Assembly: GCA_034190875.2 (NCBI GenBank)
Contig: CM067356.1
Span: 34,669,889-34,733,888 of the forward strand
DNA: 64,000 nt
DNA from: Urechis unicinctus
Lineage: Eukaryota; Annelida; Polychaeta; Xenopneusta; Urechidae
Direction of reading: 5' to 3'
Below, in pieces: positions 41,991 to 62,005 of the stretch (the stretch's first letter is position 1; every line of letters begins with the position of its first letter). The notes below the pieces were generated by a model. It did not search any database. It was not told where the DNA came from and worked only from the letters and a program-made list of their open reading frames with translations. A program made the translations under genes and the position numbers.

Positions 41991-43320
41991 TGTTTAGATT
42001 TCGTTACTGGTCAGTGTATGCACAATATTTTCCATCAGAACGTACGATTCAACCCCAGCATCAACCAATCTACCACTATCGGGTTCATGGTTTCTGCAGC
42101 ATCGCCTTTATAATATAAACCAACATCGCCTCTGTGAACAGTACATATTCCATGACCGTGTCGTTGGTAACGTAGCTATAACCAAAAGGGTTATAGGATT
42201 AAGTTTTGCTCGCGTTGGTATCTATCTAGTGACAAGTAAATTCTATTAAGTAAATGAGTAGCCAGATGTGAACCACTACTATCGAATTGACCATTGCTTC
42301 TTATGGTAGTTACATTTAATGATCAATAACTGTCACCGTACTATTTGATATACAGCGGAAGGTTTGGCACCCTATGGAATGTAGTGCTCTTTCGAGTTGC
42401 CAGCCGACGCCCATTTATAAAAATTTACCTTGGGCGATTAAACGTCTATTGCTAAAGTAGCTTTCTAAAAATTGACACTAGTTTCAACACCGATGTATGA
42501 ATTAGAAATCTCTATATAGGTTATTAAGACATATATATTACCTAGATTTTAGCAATGGCTATAATATATTATCCTAATTTGCTGTCTTTGTTGTGCTAAG
42601 TGTTAAATTGTAGGCTACTTTGTTCAGCCGAATGTGTTGTATTTAGTATCAAATTGCTATTTGTCGCTTTAGAGAAAAACATCAAATTCCCAAATGGATA
42701 TTCACATTGCACACACTGAATTATTTACAGTAATTGTATGCCGTAACAATTTTGCATACATGGCTAGCACTGCATTTACTACTGCATGTTCTGTCTGTTT
42801 TCTATTAATCAACGATTACTCGAACATTAAGGATGGTAGAATCACCCATTGTTTTCATGAAAGTTCCTTTAGTTGACGTTTGTTGAGTTAGTAAATATCC
42901 AAAAAACAGCAGCAGTGAGATATGATTTTGCTTGGTAATGTCAAAATGTGTTTTGATATTGCCATGTTTATTAAACGTATGACACGTCAGATGTATTCAT
43001 GTAAAAAATGTAAACATACATTTTGCTCTGGTATGTTATAGATATACAGAGGAGAGAGTTTGTTGTCGAAAGGGATGTGATAACTATTTTGTCTCTCTTA
43101 AAAGTAACACCATTGAAATGGCTGTGGTTTATTAAGATCATCAGATAACGGCGTGTATTCCTAGCATCAAGGTTAGCAATGAGCTAGTTGATAAAGTCTT
43201 ATTTTATCAATACTAAATCTTAAAATGACTTTGTTCAGAGTAAATGGACTATATTATGTGTCGTCATATTTCGGTCGTCAGAGATAACTCAGACATGCAT
43301 ATTGGCTTATGTATCGTAAT
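41991..43320. other. No gene recognised
   Basis: AT-rich, with only one short plus frame (42694-42876, 60 codons) without domain. Confidence 0.55.
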
Positions 43321-43343
43321 CCACACACACACACACACACACA
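43321..43343. repeat. Short (CA)n tract
   Basis: About 11 CA units, much shorter than the other CA tracts of the window. Confidence 0.95.
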
Positions 43344-44568
43344 TAGTATGGACTTCTCCTATTTATTTTACAAATATAACTTATACAATGGTATATGATA
43401 TAAAGAGCATACTGCGCTAATAAAAGAGGCTTCTTGTTGCTGAACATTATCAATTCCATCTATCTGTGAATGACGATTTGGGAATTGAGTACTAGCAGTG
43501 GTTTGCCATACTAAATATGTTTTATATTGAGCGATACCGCACAGTTACTTGCACATGCTGATGCAAAATCGTGGGAAATTAAAAAACCCAACACTTGTGA
43601 ATATATCATTGTTTAAATTCTAGTCTGCTCTGTCACGCAGTGGTTGAAATAGGTAAAGCAAATTATATAAATGACTCAAGCAACTCCGATGGTTTTCCAA
43701 AAAGGACATACATCATGAATAGGCGTCTGCGATCGATAAGAAATAAAAGCATCGATATTTACAAAGTAAGCGAGGATTTGATGAACAACACAACTTGGTA
43801 TTGTAAAAAAATCATGTTTGATGATTCCGGATCTTTTACAGCATGATGTTAATTTATATTGACAAAGGGCCAAAGAAGGATCTTATAGAGTTCCTGTTGA
43901 CCGGCTATAGCATTGTCGTCTGAAAACATAAAGCCACTGTATGACTTTATTGACTTATCAGCTAGAACACATTTATCTGACACTTCTCAGAAAGTATTCA
44001 AATTGTTCGTTTCTGTATGTTTGACCCCAATGCAGCTGTGTACTTGAAGATGGAGAGCATTTGCCAATGATTTGCGCTTTTCCATAAACAAGCGTTTTGT
44101 GAAGCCTGGAGAACGATTATGTGCTGTATACTGATAATTTATCGCAGTATTAATGATATCGATGAGAACGGGTCCAATAATTTACATTTTCGGAAAAACT
44201 GCTAATGACGCGCGTCTTATCTTATTGTATTTTGTGCATACAAATTGCTGCACATTATTGATTAAAACAATGGAAAAGGGTCTCATGCTGATTGAAGATG
44301 GATAATTCAGCAGTAAGTAAATTTTGCGTTCAATAGATGTTATGCGTTCATACCATTGACGACATAACAACACATTAACAGACGGAGGGAGCAGCACGAT
44401 GATAAATAAATATTTTTTTCAATATATGGAGAAAGCAGGGTCGTCATTCCGTGGCTTGCTCCAGAAAGCGCTGATAGTATTTATTTTGGCATATTTTTGT
44501 GCTGACACCAGTGAGCAATATATAAGAACCATAAGATTTATATATATACAATAACTGTATGTTTGACC

Positions 44569-44569
<1 letters not shown>
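43344..44569. other. No gene recognised
   Basis: AT-rich. The word GTATGTTTGACCCCAAT occurs at about 44015 and again at about 44558, just before the TA tract; nothing else is shared around it. Confidence 0.5.
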
Positions 44570-44615
<46 letters not shown>

Positions 44616-44971
44616 ATATATATATAATATATATATTTTGTATATGCTATATATATATTAATATGCATCAATAGATATATGCATATACACACGAACATAT
44701 AAATATTTTTTATATATAGGTAAGTATGTAAGTAGATGGGTATATATGCTTTATATATATACATATCTATGTATTTATATATATCTATATATATATAGAT
44801 ATACATATGTATATGTATGCATATATATTTATATGCTTTATATATATATTATTTATATATATATATTTGTACATATATATATATAAATGTATTTTTTTAT
44901 ATATATATGTGTGTGTGCGTGCTTTTTGTGCGTGTGTGCGTGCGTGTGTGCGTGCGTGTGTGCGTGCGTAC

Positions 44972-45010
<39 letters not shown>

Positions 45011-45030
45011 TGTGTGTGTGAGTGTGTGTA
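44570..45030. repeat. Compound microsatellite: (TA)n then (GT)n with GTGC variants
   Basis: Interrupted TA repeats (44570-44906) switch to GT-rich repeats (44907-45030). Within the GT part, 44936-44980 is an ordered higher-order pattern of GTGTGTGCGTGC-type units before a pure GT run. Confidence 0.95.
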
Positions 45031-46397
45031 CGGGCAATCTTTCTATGCTTTGGAACGCTCTCCGCATACAATGCTAGATGCCCTGCGACATATTTTCCTC
45101 CTGAGAATCTTTTCCGAGGACATACATATTTACGGCCATAATACGTATCCGGGATGGGAACTATGAGAGATCTGATACATATTTCCATTTCGCATTGGCA
45201 CCCAATTATATGAAAGTGAAGGTACTTGAAAGCCTCTCCCAATGGGGTCTTTGGTCTGCCTCAAGCGATCTATTTTGCTGCCCTATAGCCTACAAAGTAG
45301 GATTCGCTGCAGTCGTGGTATACCATTCTCTGGTGCGGGTAGGATGCAACGCATCCGGCCGAGACTGTTGTTTGTCGGGGAGATTTCTTCAGTATCTTCT
45401 CTGTACATTCTGCGTAAGGCATGGTGGAAAATCAGTTTGTATAGCTCGCAGAAATTGGTGGTACCTCGGAGCGGTTATACTATATATCAAGTACAGGGAG
45501 ATTTGCAAGGTTATCTAAGTGCACGGCTATTGAACAGAGACAGCTATCATGGGAGACTTAATCGATATCCTTACCATTTCACGGACGAAAAAAGACTTGA
45601 TGATTGATAAGGGTTGCGCTTGGAGAACAAGACTGATAGCTATATTAAGGTGTACATTTTACCTGTAATAACATGACCGTTTCAATAATCGTCAAACGAA
45701 CCCAATGATTTCGGGGCGATACGGCACCTGGTACGTACTTCGTAGAAGCTGAAACGCACTTTTAGCGTCCATGTACTTTCTCTTAATATACTTTGGTTAT
45801 TGACGTAAACTACATTTCAATATACAATTATTTATGGTAGTTATCAATGAATATTACTTTAGCTTTTACGATGCGATAGACATGCACAGCAGTTAAATTT
45901 TAATAAGTCACTTAAATTTCTGAGCAGTTTTGATTTCTCTACAAATGTTGTTCGTTGGTTAATTTCCTGTGAAATTAAACTTTTAATTTGGATACATATT
46001 GAATGGCACAGGGTGCCAAGAAAACGCCGTAGACGATTACTCTGCGAATAGATCAACCGACATAACTAGAGTGTGGTACTTATGTGAAAACATTAATTGT
46101 ACCATGAACTAGACACGTGATAGACATTCAGGTGTATAGTTGTTTACACTTACATTACGTCAATTCCATTAGTGAGTCATTTTATAAATAAAAATAGCGT
46201 ATGTCACCAATGGAATGTATGTCAGCAATTAATTAATCGAACATAAGTAATTGAACATTAGTTTGGCTTATTGATCCAAACTGGCCAATTTATAGTCAGA
46301 GAACCTCTGTCCATTTTCTAAACCAAGATGCTTTTGTTGTATGGTTTAAACCGTTCATTTTTAAACTCCACATCATGCCTTTAAAGGTATACTCCAC
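45031..46397. other. No gene recognised
   Basis: Two long overlapping plus frames (45195-45518, 107 codons; 45242-45607, 121 codons) sit in slightly GC-richer DNA. Neither has a recognisable domain; the two frames overlap for most of their length, so at most one could be real, and both are within chance expectation. From 45660 the sequence is plain AT-rich. Confidence 0.45.
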
Positions 46398-46689
46398 TGT
46401 AACATAATATGTATGAGCCTCGTTGTAATCGGTCAGTATAGTGGCCGCCTGTGATTGGTCAGCCAATTACAGGTAGAGCTGGTCTCATGAGGGGACATGG
46501 GATTGTGAATATATTGTAGGGGCGTCCAAGTTTCGGGAGCTTACCCCCAGGATCCGAAGCGGGTGGACGCGACTCCAATATATACAGCATAAGACCGGTT
46601 ATAACGCGGTGTTGGTATCGTAGTCAATAAATATATCTCGCACGCTGTGAAGTCTTGATATATCTGAGTATACAGCTCAGGCCACTACA
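46398..46689 (+). mobile_element. Probable solo LTR of an LTR retrotransposon
   Basis: A 292-bp block of higher GC starts TGTA and ends TACA, the usual terminal inverted dinucleotides of an LTR extended to 4 bp. It contains a TATA-like stretch (CAATATATACAG, about 46574) and further on an AATAAA polyadenylation signal (about 46626), the promoter-then-poly(A) order of an LTR. No primer-binding site follows it and no polypurine tract precedes it, so it looks like a solo LTR left by recombination. No matching target-site duplication is evident, suggesting an old insertion. The family (Copia-like or other) is not determined. Confidence 0.5.
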
Positions 46690-53180
<6,491 letters not shown>

Positions 53181-54142
53181 ATTGGCGTGGGATATTACTG
53201 GTGGAGTCGTTACAGCCTTCTTATCGACTTTCTGCCATTGAAGAGAAGCTTCATACTCAACAACCACTGGCAAAGTTTTGCCCAAGTACTGTGGATAAAT
53301 AAACTTAATTATGGAGTCGTCAGCGATTGACTGTCATCTGTTATATTTTCGAATATGTTATACCTCATGGTTCTGCCACGCCTACGATATATAGTCAGAG
53401 CGCATCAATGGACCAATAGGAGGTTTTTAAAACTATCAACTGATGTGAAGCAAGGGTACGCGTCTGCAGGTAAATATCCTCACAAGATCATAATGACGTT
53501 TATTACATTCGCTACCAACATTAAGTGTAAACTTATTTTTTCGCTGTTTTCTATCGAACTCACAAGAGCGGATGAAATTTTTAGGAGGGTTATACTTATC
53601 ATCATCGACAAGAAATCCCAGCAGATAAATTCCTGTAGAACAAACACTATTGCTCATTCATCGTGTGCAATAATTTGTAATGGGCTCATAAACTGACGAT
53701 TGCGAAAAGATTCGATTCTGCTTTTTATTTATTAAGTCGATTTTACATCATTTTTGCCTCTAAGGAAAGCAACTATAGATGGATAGCCTCCATAGGACGA
53801 TGGAACATTATTCGAGCACGTATTCGAGATTTCCAATAATATTTAAGTAATACAATTTCGATCCCTGGTGTCCTTGAATTAACATAGCAGAAACTGGAAC
53901 GTCTGCCCACAGCATTTGTATAATGTGTGAGATACAGGAGGGAATTAAGGAGAGAATAATTATAACCGACTTCATGGCAGCCAAATAGTCAAATAAAAAG
54001 TCTGTAATGCTTTCTGTCAACAACTCTAACATACTGAGTATATGTAAAAGTATGATGTCATTGTAGCAACACTATATAGTATTCATTTGATGGGGTCCCC
54101 TAGATTAGCATTATCATTTGCAGGCACTACATGTGGTTATTG
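53181..54142. other. No gene recognised; left flank of copy B
   Basis: The 113-codon plus frame at 53355-53696 has no recognisable domain. This segment would correspond to DNA just left of the window start in copy A, so the true left edge of the duplication may lie inside it or further left. Confidence 0.5.
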
Positions 54143-56587
54143 CCACGGCAACATATTGTGCAATATGTAGTAGGTTGGGAATGCAATGAATCAAAACGGG
54201 CTTGATTAATGAATGATGTGCTGTGCGGGGTTGGATAGTCGGCCATGACGGTTCGTGCTCTCAAAATACCGCTTTTGCCCATATTGCATTCTTCTAAACG
54301 ATACGAGGCAATTCATAAGATGTACGAGAATCAACACCAGGACCCGCAGAGTTGTACTGGACCTATACTCGGGTCACTATGTGAATTTGAAAGCTTTTAT
54401 CATTTAATGTCATTGATCAATCAGTCTTAATCTTGGACTAAATATAGTTGGGGCGAGCATTTCCATCATACCACTTGTCTTCTTGACCTGTGTTACGCAA
54501 TTTCGTCGTATGATTTACTGCCACTTTTAGAACTCCATTGTTCGTCTTGCGATGTGTCTAAATTTGCATGTCGCCCTTTATAATATTTATGTTATTTCCT
54601 ATGAACACAAATGGTGGCCTCGGCAAGATAACGCAAGCCCAATATGCAGTGATGCAATTGTGTTGCGCTATAGCTCATCAAGGCAAAATATGACCATTTC
54701 GAATCATTGAAAGAAGGCCGTCAAACAAATACGATTCTAAACTAAGCGATACAAAATCGTTCAGAAAACCGGGACAAAAACATTTACCAGGGATATCAAC
54801 TTATTCATGCTATTATCAACATCACCACCAAAAGGTAGTTAGGACCTTTGTTACCATGTTTCACTCTTGTTCCGAACACATCAGGTTACAATTACAATCA
54901 ACAACATTACGAGAGAACGAATTCTGATGAGCTTAAGCGCAAATAACGCTGTCGTATATAATTATCGAAGGGCTTGATCATTTTCTCTTGTTAAGAACGG
55001 AAAAAGGAAGCAAGCTTGTTTGTCATTTACAGTTTTGTGAGGCCCTTTGCTTAATCTGTAGATTTCTTAGTCCACCCTGTTTATAATGTATTATCGAATT
55101 CTACCTTTGGTCCGCAGACTTAAAATGGTTTTGTTTGTGTTGCAAATAGCAGTTCTCTTTGTGAACAATCACTTACTAACATATTTTACTTGGCGCCTAA
55201 CCACAAATGCATCTGAAATTCGCTGACAAATATGCATTTCGTGTCTATGCAGAACACTGTATTGTTACGCACATATACTACCAAGAGTAATTAACCGTTG
55301 TCAACCCCCTGCACCAACCAATCGCCGTCCTACTTATGCACATTTAGACTGACTGCAAGCTGTTGTCTCTGCGCTAGTGTTTAAAACCACCTACTTTTTA
55401 CATATCTTTCAATGCTGTTGACCTCTGGGCCGTTTATCTTTGAACCAGAGATTAATAGGCGTTATATATTATGTCTTCTTGTTATAGAAATTTACATACT
55501 TACCCTATTTGCTTGTAAGATGCTTCAAATCGATTTTCGAATGAAGCCGTTAAGAACAACTTGACAATGCACTATGGCTGGCAATTTAATTATTATTACA
55601 CTTGGCTGCTACAAATATATGAGTAGGCTGCAAACTTGGTAAGCCATGGATTTTCATGGGCAACGTAGTCTATTTTCACTGCTGCATAGAATTGCTGCAT
55701 GGATCGGTGGCACACGAGATTAGTTGAGATCTACAAGGCCGGACCCAGTTCTGGCAAGGAGCAATCCACATTACCAACGAAACTACATCTTCTCCATCAA
55801 CTATAGCGATTGTAGTATAGCAACCGTGTATGCATTTGAAATATGAAATCTCTTCTATACAAACAAATGTTGATACTTCCGTTTATGATCATTAGGTTAT
55901 TTCTGAAAGCCTCATCGTTGTTGTGTGTGTGTTAATCTGACTCGTCAGATATATAAAGAGTCCTAGGAACGCAAAGCGAAACATTTAAGGCACGCGTTTT
56001 GCTATCAGTTTATCCATATTACGACCCACAACAATAGCCATGCTATGCTTCAACATGCAGGAAACATTTTAATAAATATCATCATTTAGGTTTTTAGGGT
56101 AATCTCTCGCTGTTCACTTAGGCAAAATTATCGGACAAACATTGAGAACATCAGAAAAATCTGCGTTCTGCCATTCGAACGTCTTGCATACTGAGTTTAT
56201 AATGGTAAGCAATGAATCAGGGATGCTTATGCACTTCACTAAGGCCACAACATAATATATATCAGCAGGGCTTGTTTTGCGTTCTTTTCGGTGCAATAGA
56301 TTGACAACTAACACGTTGACAAATCACACTCAGTAACACCCTCTGCACCACACACGGTATTCTTTCAGTTTTAATTTATGAAATAATGCTCGTAGAAGGT
56401 ACAAATTAGCATTCTGTTTAAACAAGCTATTGATTTACCGTCAACTATAATTGCATTTATTGGACGCATTAGAGATCTAAGAGACAGGCACATACATGAG
56501 AAGAGCTTAATTTCCAGTGTATACTTTACTTATGTAGAGAGCAAATAGATGCTCTCACTGTATATCAAAGGTAAATTGGGTCGTTTT

Positions 56588-56643
56588 CAAATCGAATCAT
56601 AGGGGGGGGGGGGGGGATGGATAAAGCCCTAAATGCGGCTTTT
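56588..56643 (+). other. 56-bp segment with G15 run, only in copy B
   Basis: Copy A reads straight through TCGTTTTGTCC (about 2408). Copy B has 56 extra bases here, including a 15-G homopolymer, flanked on both sides by TTTT. The TTTT may be a target-site duplication or deletion microhomology. Confidence 0.85.
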
Positions 56644-58208
56644 GTCCAAATAAGACGTATTGCTCTATCGTGATTGAAATTCCCTTTCAGCATCATTTGA
56701 ACACGACTCTGTCAGTCGTGAGGAAATAAGTCTTTTGACGTCAGTTATATGTCCAGGTAATGCCTATATGCATGGCACTTTGTAAGCAACCTTCTGCAGC
56801 TCATACGACAGCGCCACAGATGCTTCGTGATATGTTTTGGTGTGGCAGCAGCTTTTTTGAATCTGAATCATCATCATCATTGGCATTTTACCCATCAGGA
56901 TTAAGCATCAATGCAATAATATATGACCATCATTATACATATACATTGCATTATGCTTGTCCCTTGTAGTTCAAAACAGATCTTGGTAACATTTTGCACC
57001 TATTCCAATTACTTTACGGGTTCAGAGGAGAAGTATTTAATTTTTGCAAATTTACCAATATTTTGGAGGTTAATAAAGTATCGATGCAAAATGTCGTCTT
57101 CGTTGCAAGGCTTTAACGACGGAATAGCTCGTTTTCTAGCAACTTTTAGCTAAGGGCACAATACAAAATTTGCGATGAAACTACTATGAATCATGTAACA
57201 TCTACTACGCTATTGCAACAGCCAGCAACTGCCTCCATCGCGTACATTTACTCACACTGAATTTTTGATTCTATATGGGTTCGGGCGTCTTAGATCACAC
57301 ACATTTTGTTGTAGGAAAAGCATTTGAATCAGAAGAGATATCCAGGATCACAGCAATAGCTTTAATTGCGACCGCAACTAATACAAAAAGCGTTGTTGCA
57401 ATCGTCTCTCCAGCCTCGGCAGTACAAGGAGCGATTCACTAGCATAAGTTAAATTGACAATCCGACACCTATTTTAGCAAGATAAAACTTTGACCGTTAA
57501 TTAACGTTGTAGTTTGGCTTTGCCTCACGTTCATATCAAAGAACCCGGGAAAACAATATTTCCAACGGAATGGAGATTCTACAATATTTGATCCTTACAA
57601 AACTTAGATACTACAGGACGGGGTTCACACAATGACTTTAGTGGGCGTGGGGCGTAAATGCATGGTGCTAACATTGGCGCCCACTGTCTCGTCCTAAAAT
57701 GACTATTAAGCAGGAAGAGTTAAAATTCATGGATGTATCTTTGCTAGGCCGGTATATGTTGATACCCAACAGTAAATTGGCGTTGCCTAGGCTGGTATTA
57801 ATGATCGTCACATTGTCGCGAGAACAAACTTAAAGCTCACAGAATTCGCGATTCGCGATCTTTCTGTTTACTGTGCTGTACCACGGGAGGCCATGCCTTT
57901 ACAGGTAGAAATAGCTCAAGGTTAGGCATTTGTCAAATCCAGCAGAAACATTTTCTTGTAAATAGAGCAACCTTACGTGGGCGCATGGCTTTAAGGAAAT
58001 GTGGCAATGGCTACCATACTAACCATGGTTTGGCACATCTATACAGCTACTTGGCCATGCAGTTCGTATAAGTCTGTCCATACCTAGTGCACAAAATATT
58101 ACTCGCGAAGTTTCTTTGCCGATGAATATATTCTTTGTAATTCTCAGTCAATTTGTGATCTGTAATTGATGGTAGCCACCATAATGATTATTTAATGAAA
58201 AGCATGGC

Positions 58209-59060
58209 GTGGCTAGGTTTGCGCTGTTTGTACGTTGGATTCGTGAGGTATGCTTCTATGGTTATGCGCATCATTTCAGCGAGCGTGCGCTGGGGTTGCC
58301 ATAAAACACATACTTAAACATGCAAGCAACACTGCAAGCTGCCTTACACCATTAAGCCGCGCCCTTTTTCATGGAGTGCATAGCAATCTGGTGATAATGC
58401 TCCGATGGCAATTTAAGTCACAAGCCAAACGTGATAAGAAAGTGCCTAGGCTAAATTAAATGTGACATATCCTGGTCATAAGGTTATATTCAGCGCGGGC
58501 GATAACATTGATCCTAATCAATTAAATTCCACCGCAATCGCCCCGCTATCACGCTAATGTAGCGTTGTTGCCCTTGACAAACACTTCCTTATTCAAGTTA
58601 AATGTCATGTAACGACTGACGTGGAATTTTCGATCATTTTATTCTATGACACAATCCTCTGCTCAATAATTGTGGTTAACATTATAATTTATTTTCACCA
58701 ATAATATCAGAGCGAGGTGTATAATTTAGCAAAAACTCATTTCAAATTATCGAAGTGCTTTGGCACAACCATGATGACTGTAACCCTGGGGTTTGTATAT
58801 ACGTACAGATTGTTGTGCTGTTAATCGCGTTAATGTTATGACATATGGTTTGTGAATTGCGCCAAATTTAGGAATCCCATATCATGGATCAATTCGGAGC
58901 TATATATCAACCATAAACTGCGTTGCTATTGATAGTTAACTAAGCCTGGGTCATGTAATTGCACCGTCATGTTGCTTATTACTTAGATCTGAATAAAACA
59001 CGTAACGATGTCTATGTATAAATGTGGCCATGATGTAGGTAATCAACACAGACTAAGAGC
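58209..59060. other. 852-bp segment present only in copy B
   Basis: Copy A goes directly from GCATGGC (3961-3967) to AAATTAGTACGGG; copy B has 852 bp in between. The two ends share only GC, and no terminal inverted repeat, poly(A) tail or target-site duplication is visible, so loss from copy A is the simpler reading. A 69-codon frame at 58250-58459 has no recognised domain. Confidence 0.85.
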
Positions 59061-59491
59061 AAATTATTACGGGTCTTTTAAAACACACGGCTGTTTTCCG
59101 CGGGAATAGTGCCACTATCTATGATATAATTACATTACAAGAGACGACCGGCCACCCGCGTGCGTTTGCTAAACTTGAAACACGTTCTCGGTTAATAGTG
59201 CATGTTGCCTACACTGGGCAAATTAGTGATGCATTACATTGTAATTACTGAGCAAGTGATTCCGATTTCACCGATGCCGTAAGCGGATCATGTGATATTC
59301 ATATGAATACTGTATATGCATCGCACAAAGTAACGATGTACATCATTGTCGTTGATAAGCTACTTAGCTGGCAGGCCCTAGCTATTAACAGTTACCTAAC
59401 TTCAATTGATGTTTGTCATGGCAAGACCGTCGGTTGCTAAATGCACACAAATGATCCAATTGGATTATTTGTCGGACGATATAGAATTGGC

Positions 59492-59540
59492 TGGCCATTG
59501 GCTCTGTTTGGCGCGAGGAAAAATGCGCTATTCAGTTGGC
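59492..59540. other. 49-bp segment between TTGGC direct repeats, only in copy B
   Basis: In copy B the 49 bp are bounded by TTGGC on each side; copy A (near 4395) has a single TTGGC and nothing between. This is the footprint of a deletion between short direct repeats. Confidence 0.85.
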
Positions 59541-60872
59541 AATGTAATTTCTTCATGCATGCATATAGTCGAAGATCAAAACAAATATGGGATAAAACAT
59601 CAAACAAGCGACGACATCACCTTATCACGCTACGGTTTTACTATTCGTTGATTTACGTTGACGAATTAAATCAGGACCTGCTCAACTGGACGAAATTGCT
59701 CACTTTCCGTACACTTTGAGATAAGGACACAACAAGGACCATGCGCTGTCGACTACTAAATGGTTAATTGGGTTTGGGCCGCTCTGCAATGAATATCTAC
59801 TAACTGAACGATTAAGCAATGATGACCCCGTTCAAAAACAAGATAGCTTTGTCAAAACTCAATTCGGCTGTTCCTGTCTTTGTCGGGCAATATTCTACAC
59901 AGCGGTAGCGGCCTCTCTCATGCCTACGATGGTGAAAAAAGTTCGTCATGAAAAACCTTTGAAAATATCGTCTGGCTGTTTTTACAGACCGTATGTAGCA
60001 TATAGCGATGGGGGATGATGGAAGTGATTTGTGCCATTGTTGATCTGTTCCGGTTACATAGGACAAGCATTTACCACATAATTCGCACAACATTAGTCAC
60101 TTGCTTTGAATCACTAGTACTGTAACAATGAACTTCTAAAAAGTTACTCCTGGCATTTGCATATAATATGCTCCATTAACGTGCATTAACACCCAAACAG
60201 GTTCCTTAGTTGTAATATATGGCACATTCGACGGCTCGGTGCGCGGAAGCGGAAGGTAGACGATCATAATGTGGGGGATTTGTAGTTGAAGACAAATATG
60301 TTGAAAAGAAAAGCTTGCAGAGTAGTGACTAATGTCGTATTGGAAAAAGAAAGTCGCAGCTAAGAAATACCAAATAGGGAAAGTTGGACTACTATTATGG
60401 CATATTTATCTTAGTTCTATGACACTTTTTATTTGCAATGCAAACCCGGTGAGGTGCGGGCTAATTAAAATGGATACTAATTTCCGATTCATTGCACATA
60501 TTTGCATTTTCCACGCACAATTTGGTATGTTACCGCCTGATGAAAGATATCAAATTGGTCACTAGCTATTAAGTACGCTTATATATTCGGTACACGTTAC
60601 TCCATGCACCGACTTTTATTGAATTTTTTCTGCCAATTGCTTCGAATGAATATTCACAATGTGTAAGCGAAATGGTAATGCGATGATAAAACGAAGTTAT
60701 GTTTCAATGATCGATAAAGGTTTCCGCTGATCCACAAAATATAATCTTAAGCTAAGCGACATTATATTTCATACCATGAAGACCTCGCAAAGGCAATTTG
60801 AAAACATAATAGCCATATTGTGCTATGTGCATCATACACACACTTACATACATGCAAACACGCGCACGTACG

Positions 60873-60875
<3 letters not shown>

Positions 60876-60965
<90 letters not shown>

Positions 60966-60980
60966 AAACAAACACACAGA
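60876..60980. repeat. (CA)n microsatellite in copy B
   Basis: About 41 AC units (60876-60958) followed by CAAA-type units, orthologous in position to the 35-unit tract at 5741 in copy A. Confidence 0.97.
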
Positions 60981-61348
60981 CCAAGTGTAATGAGAGCCAT
61001 GGAGGGAAATAATGATGATGGACTTCCTGTTATACGGTGAGGGCTCTCACTAGTAACAATTTCGCAAGGGTTCGGAGACCTGAGGGTCACACTTCTAAGG
61101 GTGCCAGGCCAATGCTAGTTGTCCCAACGGGTAAACGGCAAAATTAAAATAAGTTTGTTATCACTCGTTTTGAGTATGTAACACCATCATTGAAACAGTT
61201 AACTTAATATTATACACGATATACATTGTACCAAGTGTTGGCGCGCGTAAAACTAGACTTGTTCGATACTCTAGATCATAATAGATCAGGTGACTATGCG
61301 CTGGGGTGCATGGCGCATGCGTGGTCACTACCGCATAAAATACCTGCC

Positions 61349-61685
61349 CGTTCCCTCTCCCAACCAATAACTAACCTCATTCCTCTTCCTCGCAATCTTC
61401 CCTCCATCCCCCACCCCAAACTCTTATTGTAGTAAGTGTCAGCAGTTGACTAGCACGATGCCGCTTCGTATTAGCTGTCCTGAGATCGAAGGACCCAGTG
61501 CACTAGCTTGAACAACCAATCACGCGTTAGATGCCGGGGGCGACATCAGCGGGGAGTTCTTTCTGCTCACATTATTATTCCATCGCCCGACGCACTTAAC
61601 CCACCGCCCCGCAGAACCCGTAGGCTATTTGTCTGACAAAACTCTCACAGGTCCCTGAACCGGGACTACGGGTTTCCGCGAGCCC
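61349..61685. other. GC-rich hairpin block, copy B
   Basis: Counterpart of 6195-6550 with the same inverted repeats intact. The block ends at AGCCC, exactly where the next copy-specific segment starts. Confidence 0.45.
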
Positions 61686-61870
61686 AGTTTATCGATCTCA
61701 TTTGATGTGTGCGGTTGTTATCAAATAACGCAGTTGAAGACGATAATGATATAAAAAGTTGATCAATTGCAGACCACCTGCCGCCTTGGTTCTATGCTCC
61801 GGCAAATGGTTGGTCTTAATTCTAATGCTGCTGGGCGTAGCCTTGTTATGTTATCCTTAGAAACGAATAC
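61686..61870. other. 185-bp segment present only in copy B
   Basis: This segment lies directly after the GC-rich hairpin block. Copy A joins GCGAGCCC to TCTGACGCC (about 6548). No element termini are seen. Confidence 0.85.
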
Positions 61871-62005
61871 CTCTGACGCCAGCTTGATATTAGCCACAAC
61901 TGGTAAGAAGCTTGTGACATTGATGAACGGGCACCATATAAGCAGTATGTGGCTTTTCATTTATTTGCGGGAAGTAGTGCTAAAACCTCAACGTTATAAT
62001 CTGAA

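Noticed and set aside
45195-45607. Two overlapping plus-strand ORFs of 107 and 121 codons
   Set aside because: They occupy different frames over the same DNA, show no recognised motif and are within chance length.
58250-58459. 69-codon ORF in the copy-B-only segment as a cargo gene
   Set aside because: Short, no domain, and the segment shows no mobile-element features.
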